Source of the DNA: Eublepharis macularius
Taxonomy: Eukaryota > Chordata > Lepidosauria > Squamata > Eublepharidae
Assembly: GCF_028583425.1 (NCBI RefSeq)
Contig: NC_072800.1
Span: forward strand, 95,139,001-95,203,000
Reading direction: 5' to 3'
Length of the DNA stretch: 64,000 nucleotides
The position numbers and the translations under genes are program-made. Below are positions 1-11,343 of the stretch, piece by piece (positions within the stretch are counted from its first letter, which is position 1; each line of letters starts with the position of its first letter). The notes under the pieces are model-generated. The model searched no databases. It was not told the origin of the DNA and saw only the letters and a program-made list of their open reading frames with translations.

Positions 1-44
1 ACCCCCAGCCGCCCACAGTCACCCCCCTGTCTTCGGAGGTCAAG
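1..44 (+). other. ATG9B: Possible upstream ATG9B exon (3' end only)
   Basis: The first 44 bases end in AAG followed by a good donor (gtgaga at 45). Splicing to the acceptor at 2540-2541 gives an open frame through GTC CGT GTG... into the ATG at 2575, reading a Pro/Thr/Ser-rich stretch. Mammalian ATG9B has a long proline-rich N-terminal extension, so this could be its coding exon; it could equally be 5' UTR or an exon of another gene. Only its end is in the window, so the call is weak. Confidence 0.35.
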
Positions 45-350
45 GTGAGAGCGAAGGGGCGCAAGTTACAGGCGAGGAGGCCTCAGCCGAACATGAGCAG
101 ATGGAAAGGGGGGCCCTCCCCTCCCCTCCGAGGGGGTCTTTGCGGCCTTTGTCGGGAGCGCTGTTGCCTGGGCCTTCCCGCGTTGGGCAGAGGCGTGCTG
201 AGGCGCCCTCTTCTCCCTCTCGGAGACGACGGGTCTGGAATTGGTTTGCCCGGGGTGCTTGCTCGCTCGGGACAGGTTGGAAAGAGAGACTCCGGTACAT
301 TTCGCTGCAGGCCCCATGGAAGGCATGACGAGGTGTTTCCGCTCCTTCCA

Positions 351-577
351 GAGCCAGTCTGGTGTAGTGGTTGAGAGCGGGGGACTCTAATCTGGAGCGC
401 CGCGTTCGATCCCCCACTCCTCCTCGTCTTGAAGCTCCCTGGGAGCCCTCTCAGCCCCGCCCACCTCACGGGGTGTTTGTTGTTGTGGGGATAATAATGA
501 CATACTTTGTAAACTGCTCTGAGTGGGTGTTAAGCCATCCTGAAGGGCAGTATATAAATCAAATATCACTATTATTC
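351..577 (+). mobile_element. tRNA-derived SINE, family A, copy 1
   Basis: The head has a pol III A-box-like segment (tggtgtagtggttgagagc) and a B-box-like segment (cgttcgatccccc). The 3' part reads 'gagtgggtgttaagccatcc' and ends in 'gcagtatataaatc' plus an AT-rich tail. Three further copies in the window (3620-3882 -, 13183-13446 -, 17654-17909 +) share head, body and tail. The organisation is that of lizard tRNA-SINEs; the exact family name was not checked. Confidence 0.8.
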
Positions 578-2285
578 CTTCCTGATGCAGTCTGGGGCAC
601 CTGCAGGAGAGCTGGGCTGGTTTTCCAGGGCTGTGGGGCATCATTGCTTCCTGCTTGGGTCCAGGAGGGAGATTGGGGGTTGGAGAGAGCAATCCTGGAT
701 CCTGAGGCTTTGGGGGGTGGGTGGGGAGCAGCTGGGGCAGGCAGGCAGAGTTTTGGAGCCGGGCAGAACTTCTCAGTTCAGCTGGGTGCTGCTGACTGGA
801 TGTCTTTGCTCCCTGGCGGAAAGGGCACAAGCCTGTACAAGGCCCAGCTGTGGCCAGCACTCCCAGGGGCTCGGACATTCTGGGAGCAAGGGTCGCCCCT
901 CACTTCCTCCCAGGACGCCCGAGTTCTCTCTCTGTGCTGTCAGTCTTGGATCAGGCCCTCCCTGTCAGTGAGTGTTTTTGGCCAGCAGCGAGCGTTTCTG
1001 TCCTGAATCGGCAGAAGGCTGTAGTTCCCAGTGGTGATACAGCAGCTGTTATTGCAAGTGGCTGCCATGAGCTGCAGCTTCCTTGAGATTCCCCCGGCTG
1101 GCACTCTGCCCACCGCCTGCCGTGTTTACTCGTCCCGGCCTGTTTATACATTTGCTGCCCAAGGTATTTTTAGCTTGCCAGGTGACCCGCCTGCCCTGTG
1201 TCTGTGTGGAGGGGGCAGCTGCGTGAGGACTCACTCAGGGCCATGGGGGCAGGAGGTGCACAGCTGATCCTTGAGGCAGAGAGGAATCCTTCACACGTAT
1301 CCCAGCTGCCAGCTAGTGGGTGAAAGCAAGGCCCCTTCCTGGTTCTGGATCCTGTCAGTTGCCAGGCTGCTGAAGTGCCGGCCCTTCCTCTCACCTGAGC
1401 CATCTTCTGTGACTCAGCCTCCTTGTGATGCTAGGCAGGCGGGGTGGGGCGGCTGGTTGGTCCGTGCCAAAGCTCTTGGCTGTACTGAGAGCTCCGTGGA
1501 TGAGGACCTTGGTAGGTGATGTAAGCAGTGGTGGATGGGGCCTGGGGAGGTGCGGGGGGAGGTCATCTAGAAAGAACAGGAGTCAAGCTCTTGTTGAAGG
1601 TTGCATCCCTGGGGGGGGGGGGGGGGCAGAGCTCAGCACAGAAGCGGCGCTCACTCTGGACCCTTGGCCCCCTCCACTGGAAGGGAAGTTCTTGTTCAGG
1701 CTGTCTCTTTGTGCTTCTGAGCCCAGAAGCCAGGCCAGGAGGCTGGTAGACCACAGGGTTCTCTCTGCCGAACGCTCTGCCCAGCCTTCCTCCCGCTGAC
1801 CTTTCCCCAGCCTAGGGCTTGCTCCCACCTCTCCCCAGGTTGGGGAAGGATGCAGGCGCAGCCCCTGGGGGAGGTTTGGAGGGCGGGGCTGCTGCTCCCC
1901 CCCCCCCCGGCATCCTCCCCCGCTTTGTACTGGCTCATCTGGTCTGTGGGAGAGCCGCCCCCGCTGCCTTCCCTCTCCTTCCTTGTGCCACAAAATCCCC
2001 TTTGAAGAAGGGCTGGATGGAAGAGGTTGTGGCACTGCTGGGTCTGGCCTGGTGGTACCAAGCCAGGCTGCTCTTTAGCCAGACTCCTCCTGTCATGCCC
2101 AGGGAGTAGATGCAGGTCACTCTGCTGGCAGGTGCCCCACAGCTGGCTGGAATGCCGTCCAGGCAGTTGTCCTAGGGAAGTGACTAAGTGGCAGAGCAAA
2201 GAAGACAGGAAATGCCAAGCTTTGCCGGGCTGCCTCCAGCCTCTGAGCGGGAAGTAGAAGACAGATTCAACGCAAGTGTAGTGTT

Positions 2286-2286
2286 G

Positions 2287-2317
<31 letters not shown>
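2286..2317. repeat. (GT)n(GA)n microsatellite
   Basis: A compound dinucleotide repeat, GT units followed directly by GA units, about 32 bases, in the intron upstream of the ATG9B start exon. Confidence 0.9.
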
Positions 2318-2541
2318 TCCTGAGCTAGGGCATGCCAAAGAACGGGGGCTGCCAGGCCCTGAGGCTCCAGCAGCCCCTGTATGAGCGGCTGCGTGGGATG
2401 GGGGCGGCTCTTGTGAGGAGGACCTCCCTGCCTGCTGTGTGACGCCTGCTTGTCCTCCGCCTGCCCCTTGGGCCTGCCCCTCAGGATAGAGGCCCAGGGG
2501 GCGGCTGGGATTGATCTGCCTCTGCCTGCCCTTCTGACCAG

Positions 2542-2695
2542 GTCCGTGTGGAGAGGGGCAGCCCGGGGACACCCATGGCTGTCAGCCGAGAGCATCGTGG
2601 GGACTACTATCGCCTGCCAGACTGTGCGGAGGACTCCCCCCCGGAGGAGGAGGAGGAGGAGGAGCTGCTGGTGCATGTCACGGAGGGGCTGAAAG
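2542..2695 (+). other. ATG9B: ATG9B exon with the first visible start codon
   Basis: The acceptor is cttctgaccag at 2531-2541 and the donor is gtacc at 2696. The ATG at 2575 follows ACACCC and opens MAVSREHRG. The 33 bases between acceptor and ATG contain no stop in that frame, so translation may begin in an upstream exon. The exon carries a GAG/GAA repeat coding eight consecutive Glu, and the YYRL motif resembling the AP-adaptor signal at the N-terminus of ATG9A. Confidence 0.75.
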
Positions 2696-5600
2696 GTACC
2701 CAGCGCTTGCCACGGGGGCTGGAGGATGGGCAGGGCGGGGAGGGAGGGGGATTTGTGGCCCAGCTGCCCCTTTTTCCACCTTTCTTGCTTCCCAGATTCC
2801 TGGCATCACATCAAGAACTTAGATAACTTTTTCGCCAAAATATCCTTTGTGGCAGGGGTCAGCGTGGCCCTTTTCCTCTCCCAGAGAAAGCCAGCGCCGC
2901 AGCGGTGGCCAGTGAACGGCCTCTGGCAGCAGCCTCTGGCAGAGTCTCAGCCCAGCTTGGCTTTGAAACCGTGCCCTGATGTGGTTGGCACTGAGCTCCC
3001 TGTGGCATGGTGGAGGGGGGCGGGGAGTTGAATTGTAAGGCTTGTTCCAAGTTGCTAGTTTTACCGAGTGCTGTCTTGCTTAAAAAAGAGGTGCCGGTAT
3101 TTTTGATGTTCACGGCTACCTTAGGGGCCCAAGCCTGGCGTGTACCACCGGGACAAAAAGCCTTGGTTTTGTTCCACCGTGCCACAGCCTCGGCGCAGCA
3201 CCCTGGCAGTTTTCTGCCTTTCCCACCTCAGGAAGCTGCAGCCTTTTCCCGGGCAGCTCTGAGTACAAGCGGGAGCCCCTGGTCTGGGCTGCCTGTGGCT
3301 GAGCAGCCCCTGAATCTCCCGGGTGTTATTCTGGGCAGGCAGGGGGGAGCGGGTGTAGGGAGAGGGCCTGTGGGGGGCGGCGGCTGCGGCTGCTGCTGTG
3401 CTTTTCCTTGACTGTCTCTGTACATCTACCACTTCCACCAGAAGAACGGCTTTGCCTGCATGATGCTTTCCGATGTCTTTGAGCTGGTGTAAGAATCCTG
3501 GAGTCCCTCCCGACTTGCCTGCCTGCCTCTGGGCTGACAGAGCCCATGTAGACCTTGCCTAAGCCCTGGGCTTTGCCTGTGGAGCAGCTCTTGCCCCCTG
3601 CATGCCCTTCTCCTCCACAGATAATAGTAGTAATAACAATAACGTTCGATTTATATACCGCCCTTCAGGACAACTTAACACCCACTCAGAGAGGTTTACA
3701 ATGTATGTTGTTATCCCCACAACGACAAAACACCCTTGTGAGGTGGGTGGGGCTGAGAGGGCTCTGAGAGAGCTGTGACTGACCCAAGGTCACCCAGCTG
3801 GCTTCAAGTGGAGGAGTGGGGAATCGAACCCAGTTCTCCAGATTACAGTCTCACACTCTTAACCACTACACCAAACTGGCCCATGTGCAAACAGAGAGCC
3901 TGTTTGTACATGGGCCAGGAAAACAGCCAGGGTCCAGCATGGGTGGGGGAGGCTTGCTGGGCCCCCAGGGGAGTGGGGCAGGCTGTCTCCTGCAAGGGGG
4001 GGGCAGGCGAGGGGGAGGCCTCTGGTTCAATTGGAGCTCCTTTCCCAGGCAGTTCCTGTTTGTGGTCACCTTCACCACCTTCCTGTTCTGCTGCGTGGAG
4101 TACGATGTGCTGTTTGCCAACCGCCCTGTCAATCACACCCAGCCAGGAGGGGGCCTTGCGCCAGACCGAGGGAAGGTGACGCTGCCAGATGCCATCCTGC
4201 CCACCCCGCAGTGTGTCCAGAGGTGAGTCAAAGGACTGTGGAGGAGCGCTTCAGCACAAATGCACCTGGCACACTGGGGGCCTCAGCTCTGGCATCCCCG
4301 GGCTGGCGCAGGAGGCTGGGTGGTTCCCATATTTCTTTCTCTGAACACTTCAGACTGATGGGAAGGGGACCTGGTGCCTGTGGAACCAGGGGAGTCGGTC
4401 ACCCCGGACCCCCCCCCCCCCGCCCCCCGCCCGTGGGCAGCTTGGGCAGTCCTCCCACCATTGCTGCCATGGCTGGGTTTCACATGCCTTCCCCTCCCCT
4501 CATGGGGCCAAGGAGTGAGGCGGAGGTGGCTGTGCCCAGTGCCTGGGGGAAGGGCATTCTAGGCCGGGGGCTGACCTGAGAGGCTGAGAATCCCCTCTGG
4601 CCTGTGTGGCAGCCAAGGCAGCAAGGAAGCTGAGGGGTGGGGGGAGCCCGTGAAGCCCCCATCCGTCCCAGTTCCAGTCTGGCCAGCTGGATGCCTCTGG
4701 CGAGGGCTTGCAAGCGGGCGAGGAAGGCCATGCCTTCCCTGTAGCTGGCCCTCAGCTGGGGGGCTCATCAGCAGCAGGTCCAGTCCTTTTGGAAAAAGCC
4801 ACCTCAGTGGGAGGCGTTGGCCAGGCTCTTGGCCTGCCCAGTGTTTGTGTGTAACCAGAGATGCCAGCCCTGGAGCTGGTCTTGCGCAAGCCATCCCTCC
4901 CCTCCCCAAAGCATGACCCACGCTGTCCCGGGCTGACCTGCCGCTGGCTGGTGACGCCGTCTTGTGGTCTGTTTTCCCTTCCTCTGTACTGGGCAGGATC
5001 CAGGCCAGCGGATGGATCATCTTCCTGCTGGTGATGGCTGCCACCTTCTGGCTCTACCGCTTGGGGAAGGTGCTGTGCAGCCTCCTTGGCTACTGGGAGA
5101 TCCGTGCCTTTTACACCAAGGCCCTCAAGATCCCCTCGGTGAGTGTGTGGCCCAGGGGCGAGGGCTGGAAGGGGGCGCTCCTGGCTGTGCGGGATTGCTG
5201 CTCTGGCCTCGAGGCCGTTGGCTCTCTGCTCAGCCCCTCCATCTGGGGAGCTCTTGCAGCCCCTCTTTTATGGCGTCTGTCTTGCTCGGGTGCTGCTGGT
5301 CTCTGGGGCTGTGTAACGAGGACCTGTTCTCTCAGTCCCATTGCAGTCCCCCAAAGTTAGATGGCTTCTGAGAGCGTCGTCTTGAGTCATCTCTGTAGAT
5401 GGCTGTGAGGGCTGCCTGGGGAGGGGCTGTGGCTCAGTGGCAGAGCAGCTGCTTGGCATGCATAAGGTCCCAGGTTCAATCCCTGGCGTCTCCCGTTAAG
5501 GGATCTGGCAGAGGGGGATAGGAAGGGCCTCTACCTGAGATGGCTGCCAGTCTGAGTAGACGATCCTGGCCTGGCTGGGCTGAGGGTCAGATTCAGCGGA

Positions 5601-8600
5601 AGGCAGAATCGTTTGTTAATGCCTCTCCAAGTAAAGGTCTAAGGTCCTTAGTCTGTTAAATTACAACCTTATCAATAATTGAGCGTATGGCACATAAATG
5701 ACAATTGCATGTGGACTTCTTTTTAGGTATTTGGAATCCTTTTATACGTGCTTATGTGTAGACATTGTTTTCATATTTTTATTTCTGTTTTGCATGAGGT
5801 TGGTTTTAATTTTTTAAAATGTGCCTTGAAGCGGGGAGTGGGCTGCACGGCCCCGTTGGGCCTGCCCATTCTGTACTTGTGCAGAGATGGGAGTGTTGTG
5901 CAAGGCAGCTCAGATGAGGGGTGAACAAACCAGAGCATAGCAGCACAGAATCAGGGCTGAGGCGCCTCGGGGCCTGGGGGAATGGGTTTGGGGGGGGGGG
6001 CTGGCCAGGGGCCTGACACGTAGCATTTTACGCAGGACCAACTGTGCAGCTGCAGCTGGTGGGAGGTGCAGGCGCGCCTGATCTCGCTGCAGCGGGAGCA
6101 GCCGATGTGCGTGCACAAGCGGGAGCTGACCGAGCTGGACGTCCACCACCGCATTCTGCGCTTCAGGAACTACCTGGTGGCGATGGTGAACAAGTCGCTG
6201 CTGCCCGTCCGCTTCCGCCTGCCCCTGCTGGGGGAGGTGGTCTTCCTGACCCAGGGCCTCAAGTACAACCTGGAGCTGCTCTTCTTCTGGGGGCCGGGCT
6301 CCCTCTTCCAGGGCAAGTGGAACCTCCAGCCTCAGTACAAGCGCTCAGGGGCCCGCCTGCAGCTGGCCCGCCGCCTGGGGCGCACCATGCTGCTGCTGGG
6401 CGTGGCCAACCTGCTGCTCTGCCCCTTCATCCTGGTGTGGCAGGTGCTGTACGCCTTCTTCAGCTACACGGAGGTGCTCAAGAGGGAGCCGGGCAGCCTG
6501 GGGGCCCGCCGCTGGTCGCTCTACGGCCGCCTCTACCTCCGCCACTTCAACGAGTTGGACCATGAGCTGCAGGCCCGCCTGAGCCGTGGCTACAAGCCGG
6601 CCTCCAAGTACATGAACTCCTTCACCAGCCCGCTGCTCACAGTGCTCGCCAAGAATGTCGGCTTCTTTGCCGGCTCCATCCTGGCCGTGCTGATCGCCCT
6701 CACCGTCTACGATGAGGATGTCCTCACGGTGCAGCACATCCTCACCACGCTCACCCTCCTGGGCCTGATCGTGACTGTGGCCAGGTGAGCCACGGCCCCT
6801 TCTGCCCACCCCTTCCTGCTGGTGGGCCCGGGGGCGGGTCTGTTCCTGGGCGTGATCCTTTTCAGTGGACCCTCGCAGTTTGGGAAAGCCCCCCTCAGCA
6901 CCGGTCTTAGCTTGGTTTACTGGCTTGGTTCCCTGCCATGGGAGGCCGTCCTCGCTTTCCAGACACAAGAGCCCTGTAGGAGGTCTGCTTTTTAAAAAGT
7001 TCTCTCTGCCTCAGGCTGCCTGGCTCCTGGCCACAGTGGCCTTTCACTGGTTCCAGGCGGTTCAGATGTAGGCGGGACTGCGGGGCACTGTTCTGTTAGC
7101 CTGGCGTTTCTTGCTGGGGGAGTTCGATCCCCGCTGCTGCTGCTGCTGCTCGTGGGTGGGTGGGCTCTCTGGGCTGCTGCTCTCACTCCCCATCAGGGCC
7201 TTTCATCCCCTTGCAGGAAAGCACCGAGGCCCGAGCACGACAATTAATGGTAGAATACTGGGAGGGGGATTCAGAAATTCATGGGGTCGCCGTAAGTCGG
7301 AAGCGACTTGATGGCACATAACGCACAGTACAACTTGATACCTGGCTAGTCTCAGTCCTTCCAAACGAAGACTGAATGAGATGCATTAATTTCCAGCATG
7401 TGACATAGTTTGCGCTCTTAAAAAAGCTTCTAACAAGGGACTTTGGGTGAGCAAAGGAGGGCCCGAGGCCCAGTGAGGTATCCCGCAGTGCAGTCCCACG
7501 GAGAGTTCCTCCAGTAAGCCCTGTCCTGTTTCAGGCGTTGGAACTGCGGTAACTGCACTGGGTTGGCCTGCGGGGCTGTCACCCCAGCTGCAAAGTCTGG
7601 TCCACAGCCCTCGACGGCGTTGGGCAGCTCTTGGTGCCTCTTCCCTTCGCCTTGCTGTACTATGGGGGTGTTTTAGAACCCCTTTTCAGGATTCTGATAA
7701 GCCCCTGCCCTCACAGGTCCTTCATCCCAGATGAGCACATGGTGTGGTGTCCGGAGCAGCTGCTGCAGTGCGTCCTGGCACACATCCACTACATCCCTGA
7801 CCACTGGCAAGGCAGTGCCCACAAGTCGGAGACGCGGGAAGAGATGGCCCAGCTCTTCCAGTACAAGGCGGTGAGTGGCGGGGGGGGCAAGGGCAACTGC
7901 GGGTGGCGGGGCCTCACGCAGCATGTGCCCGCTTTCCGAGGGAAAGGGCTGTGCCCCTGACGAGCCCCTGTGCCTGCAGGTCTTCATCCTGGAGGAGCTG
8001 CTGAGCCCCATCGTGACGCCCTTCCTCCTCATCTTCGCCCTGCGGGCCAAGGCCCTGGACATCATCGACTTCTTCCGCAACTTCTCTGTCGAAGTGGTGG
8101 GTGTTGGGGACATCTGCTCGTTTGCCCAGCTCGACATCCGCAACCACGGCAACCCCCAGGTGAGTGGGGCTGGCAGTGCATGGGGCCAAGTGCTCCTGCT
8201 TGGAAGCCAGGAGAGGTGCGACCGCCAGGGACCCCCTGCTCACCCATGGCTGTGCCGTGCCACCCCTCTGCCTCTGAATTGCAGGCAGGGGCTTCGCTGG
8301 TGGTTCCTCTCCTTACATTAAGCTTCTTTGATGGATGGGGGAGCAGGGCTTGGAGGGCAGCCCCTATGGGGCCACCCGTTCTTGGACCCCTGCCTTGCCT
8401 AATAGGGAGGGGGAGGAGAACCACAAGCCCTCCCTGAGTTGAGGCTTTGCTGTCGTGTGGTTCTGCCGAGTAACTCTCAACGACTTCACTGCACGAGTCC
8501 AGGAACTGAATGAGTTAAAGCATTTTATTTGATAAGCTACTAGTTCATTTCCTATTCCACTCCTTGCCAGGAATGGCGGTTCTCTGCAAGCACATAATGA

Positions 8601-11343
8601 ATACAGGATTCTAAGCCCAGCCCCAGAGTCCCCACCCCCCTTTAGGAAGCAGTTAGCTAAGTTCAATAAATGGGCAGCAGGACACAGCAGAGATGATGTG
8701 TGAGAAACTCCCAAGGCCAGGAGGCCCGGCTTCTCAGGCGAAAGAGAAACCGCAGGCTGAGAAAGAGATCACAGCAGGCTGACATCATGTTCCAGGCAGA
8801 GGACAGCTTCTAACACCAGAGCCACACAGAATCAAGCAGGCCTTCCAGAGTATGACAGGAGACATCCCAACAGGTGTCTTTCCAGGGTGAGCTGACCTTT
8901 GGGCGAGTGGCCCCCTGTGCCTTCAGCAATGCAGCCCTCTTCTCCCCCTGTCCCAATTTCATCTCAGTGGCTGTCGCAGGGCCGGACAGAGGCCTCGGTG
9001 TACCAGCAGGCAGAGAACGGCAAGACAGAGCTCTCACTTGTCCACTTTGCTATCACCAACCCACGCTGGCAGCCGCCACCGGAGAGCTCCCTCTTCATTG
9101 GACACCTCAAAGAGAAGGTGCAGCAGGATGCAGCCCACGCATCTCCTGCCCAGCGCCTTTTGGCGGAGGCCCCGTTCAGCACCTCTCTGCTTTCGGACGA
9201 AGGGCTCAGCACCATGGTGAGAGTACTAGAGCTGCTAACAGGATAGAGCCTGAGAGCTCTGCAGGCCTCTTGTGGGGGAGGCCACTGGAGCGGCCTCGCT
9301 CAGCCTGACCCCTGTCTCTGCAGCCAGATGCCCTCCTGGCCAGCGTTCTGGGCCACCCCATCCTGGCAGCAGGAACCCTGGTTCCCCAGGCAGAGCGGCA
9401 TCTCCTCGCCCATCCCGGCAGCACGGCCGGTGCGGCTGCCAGCATCCTGGCCTCCCTGTCCTGCTCCCAGCTGCCCCGGCGTAACTATCCTGTTGGCGAG
9501 AACTCTGTGTATCGCAGTGACACCACCCTCCTCGGAGACAGGTATGGCAGCATGTGCCTCGGGGAGGGTGGCTCGCATGGCGGGTGAAGGCGAGCCTGGA
9601 TAGGGCAGAGGCTGGGGAGGAGGGGACAAAAAGAGATGCCCTGCCAGGTCAGCTGCAAGGCCCTAGGCCAAGGTCACCCCAAAAGCATCTCCCAAGGAAG
9701 CCTGAGGTGAACTGCCTCTGAAAAGGGAGGCTCTGTCTCCAGTTGCTACTGGCACTTCATCCTGCGTGAAGTTCGGGGGGGGGGGCTTTCAGCCAGTGGG
9801 GAGACCCGGGGTTGGCTCTGCATTCTGCAGAACAGGCCGCCTCTTCCTGCCCACCTTGATCCAAGTGGCTGCGTCCAGTGCTGTGTCAGAACGAGCATTT
9901 AGATTCACTCAAGGTTCGGGGCTTTGTTCCGTCCCGCACCTCACACAGGTGGAGAGGCTGGGGCTCTGCCTGTGTTGGGGACAGCCGTTTTTCCTTTTTG
10001 CCCTGCAGTGTTGCCCCACCGGAGTCCCGCCAGCTGCCCCTGACCCGCTCCGCTGTGCTGTCTGAGTTTGCCTCGGCCGAGATGAGTCTGCATGCGATTT
10101 ACATGCATGAGGTGAGTGGTTCGAGGACGGGGGCAGCTGGACTCTCCTCTGCCGTTCTCTCCGGCCCCCAGGGGAGCCGCTTGGAGTCCTTGCCTCTGCT
10201 CTGTCTGATGAGAGCCCACCATAGCTATTCACAGCCCTGCTGCAGCCAGGAAGTGCACAGCGGCGAGAGGCCGAGGTGGTGGTGGGTCTGACTTCCTGCC
10301 TGTCCTGCTTCCGTTCAGCTTCACCAGCAGCAGCAGCAGCCGCAGCCGCCGGCACCAAGTCCTGCTCCTTCCCAGTGTTCAGCACAAGCACAAGCAGCAG
10401 GTCAGAGCGGGGGAGGGGGAGAGGGAGGGGGAGGGCTGGCCAGGGGCTGTTCCCCACCGAGTACGCTGGGTCCCAGCTCCGGCTGTCTGTGGAGAAGGCC
10501 TCTTTCCGCTGGCAGCTGCAGAGGCTGCGGCCCGGATTCCGGCTCCCTGTTGCTGGGACCCCTTGCCCAGCTCAGCCGTGACACGGTGGAGACTCTTGGT
10601 TCCTGTGGTTTGCTCCTATGTGGGGTGGCTTTGAGCTGGCCCGAGGAGGCCTTTTACTGCACCCACGAGACTTGCGAAACTAGTAACACCTGCGCATATG
10701 TACTGCTTTTCTAGACAAACTAGTGCCTCAGTCGGAGCAGTGAACAAGTTAGTGTTGTTGTGATCCCCCGATACAGCTGGGGAGCTGGGGCCGAGAGGAA
10801 GGGGAGCAGAGGAAGGGGAGCATACGGAGCAGAGGTCCATCCGTGGCTCTTAGCCACACGGTACAGATGGAACTCTCTGTCTAGGGCAGGGATGCTCTGT
10901 GTTCTTGGTGTTTGGGGCGGGCAATCAGCAGGAGGGCTTCTGGTGTCCCTTCCCCACTGGCAGACCTCCTGAGGACACGGGGGGGGGGGCTGGCCACTGT
11001 GTGACACTGTTGGACTGGAGGGGCCACTGGATGGCTTCTCTTACGTTCTTAAGGGCTTACTCAAGGCCACCTACTGAGCTCATGGCAGGAGTGGGATTCA
11101 AACCAGTTGAGTGCTGATTTGCAGCCCAACCACTGTGCTACAGGAAATAAGGCTGAAATCAGCATGAGGTTCACTGGAGATACCCCCCGTGTTTCAATGA
11201 GCTTCTCTCCCCCTGCCCATCTCTTCCTCACTGCAGCTTCCGCAAGGCCTTCGTGTGTGCGCAGCCAGGATCTGCTCCTTGGGGGCTGGGAGGAGGAAGA
11301 AGCACCATCTCCGGCCCAGCAGCGGGAAAGGGAGACATGCTAG
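2575..11343 (+). CDS. ATG9B: ATG9B, autophagy-related protein 9B (lipid scramblase), 13 coding exons
   Basis: ATG9 proteins are multi-spanning scramblases of Golgi/endosome-derived vesicles that seed and feed the autophagosome membrane. Exons: 2575-2695, 2796-2839, 3424-3488, 4049-4222, 4997-5138, 6036-6784, 7717-7870, 7980-8159, 8968-9216, 9324-9541, 10009-10111, 10319-10400, 11237-11343; total 2388 nt (795 aa plus stop), in frame throughout. The N-terminus has a YxxL sorting motif (Y11YRL) and a run of Glu. Then come TM1 (about 78-97, FLFVVTFTTFLF), TM2 (about 140-156), the conserved HKRELTELD block (about 209), TM3 (about 299-325), TM4 (about 388-407), YDEDVL and RSFIPDEHM. The tail has WLSQGRTEASVYQQAE (from 544), SAEMSLHAIYMHELHQQQQQ (about 721) and a terminal LGGW motif. 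ATG9B rather than ATG9A is supported by ALKIPSDQLCS, the His-Gln run and the NOS3 neighbour. The start could lie further upstream (see 1-44). The last two exons are the least certain. Confidence 0.93.
2840..3423 (+). other. ATG9B: AT-AC U12-type intron (ATG9B intron 2)
   Basis: The donor is ATATCCTTT (2840-2848), the U12 5' splice site consensus. The branch sequence is TTCCTTGAC (3404-3412), an exact U12 branch consensus with the branch A at 3411. The intron ends in AC at 3423, 12 bases downstream. Joining 2839 to 3424 is phase 0 and reads NFFAK|IYHFHQKNG, matching the conserved ATG9 N-terminal segment. No GT-AG alternative keeps the conserved reading. Confidence 0.92.
3620..3882 (-). mobile_element. 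tRNA-derived SINE, family A, copy 2
   Basis: Reverse orientation copy in ATG9B intron 3. It starts with the AT-rich tail and 'tatataccgcccttcaggac' and ends with the complement of the tRNA-like head (ccactacaccaaactggc). It shares its body with copies at 351, 13183 and 17654. Confidence 0.85.
5139..6035 (+). other. ATG9B intron 5 with a tRNA-derived SINE
   Basis: GT-AG intron of 897 bases. Apart from the family B SINE at 5417-5608 it holds AT-rich single-copy-looking DNA (about 5640-5830) and a G run at about 5991-6000. Confidence 0.7.
5417..5608 (+). mobile_element. tRNA-derived SINE, family B
   Basis: The head has a pol III A-box-like 'tggctcagtggcagagc' and a B-box-like 'ggttcaatccctgg'. 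The body includes 'tgccagtctgagtagac' and the end 'cagattcagcggaaggcag'. This is a widespread reptilian tRNA-SINE layout. Related copies lie at 52947-53105 (+) and, in part, 33165-33258 (-). Confidence 0.8.
6785..7716 (+). other. ATG9B intron 6 with an L2-type SINE/LINE tail
   Basis: GT-AG intron of 932 bases. The only recognisable repeat is the tail near 7245-7330; the rest looks unique. Confidence 0.6.
7245..7330 (+). repeat. L2-tail type repeat (GTCG...AAGTCGGAAGCGACTTG)
   Basis: Contains 'ggggtcgccgtaagtcggaa' followed by 'gcgacttgatggcac', the short inverted signature found at the 3' ends of L2-clade LINEs and the SINEs that use them. A degenerate relative lies near 62250-62325. Confidence 0.6.
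8160..8967 (+). other. ATG9B intron 8, nothing recognised
   Basis: GT-AG intron of 808 bases. No repeat family, ORF or RNA gene could be supported in it. Confidence 0.6.
10401..11236 (+). other. ATG9B intron 12 with SINE fragments
   Basis: 836 bases between the His/Gln-rich exon and the last exon. It has SINE fragments on the - strand at about 10692-10800 and 11049-11143 (the latter carries the complement of a B-box-like 'ggttcgaatcccac'-type segment, here 'gtgggattcaaaccag'), and a G run at 10980-10989. No extra coding exon was found although ATG9A has more sequence at this point. Confidence 0.6.
11049..11143 (-). mobile_element. tRNA-derived SINE fragment, family D
   Basis: Reads 'aaggccacctactgagctca' then 'gtgggattcaaaccagttga' and 'ccaaccactgtgctaca', the complement of a tRNA-like SINE head. 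The other part of the family appears at 10692-10800, and a further copy at 15021-15158. Confidence 0.65.

Larger units (their letters stand above)
45..2541 (+). other. Presumed first intron of ATG9B / upstream region
   Basis: About 2.5 kb without a supported gene. It holds a tRNA-derived SINE (351-577), a run of about 15 G at 1612-1626, a C run near 1901 and a (GT)n(GA)n microsatellite (2286-2317). It ends in a pyrimidine-rich acceptor (cttctgaccag) just before the exon carrying the ATG9B start. The short ORFs here have no recognisable homology. Confidence 0.5.

Noticed and set aside
351-577. tRNA-like segments as true tRNA genes (also at 3840, 5417, 13410, 17654, 52947)
   Set aside because: Each is fused to a shared SINE body and tail, and the cloverleaf is incomplete. 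They are SINE heads.
10401-11236. An extra ATG9B exon corresponding to the long Ser/Pro-rich C-terminal part of ATG9A
   Set aside because: No open frame with suitable splice sites and similarity was seen; ATG9B tails are poorly conserved.
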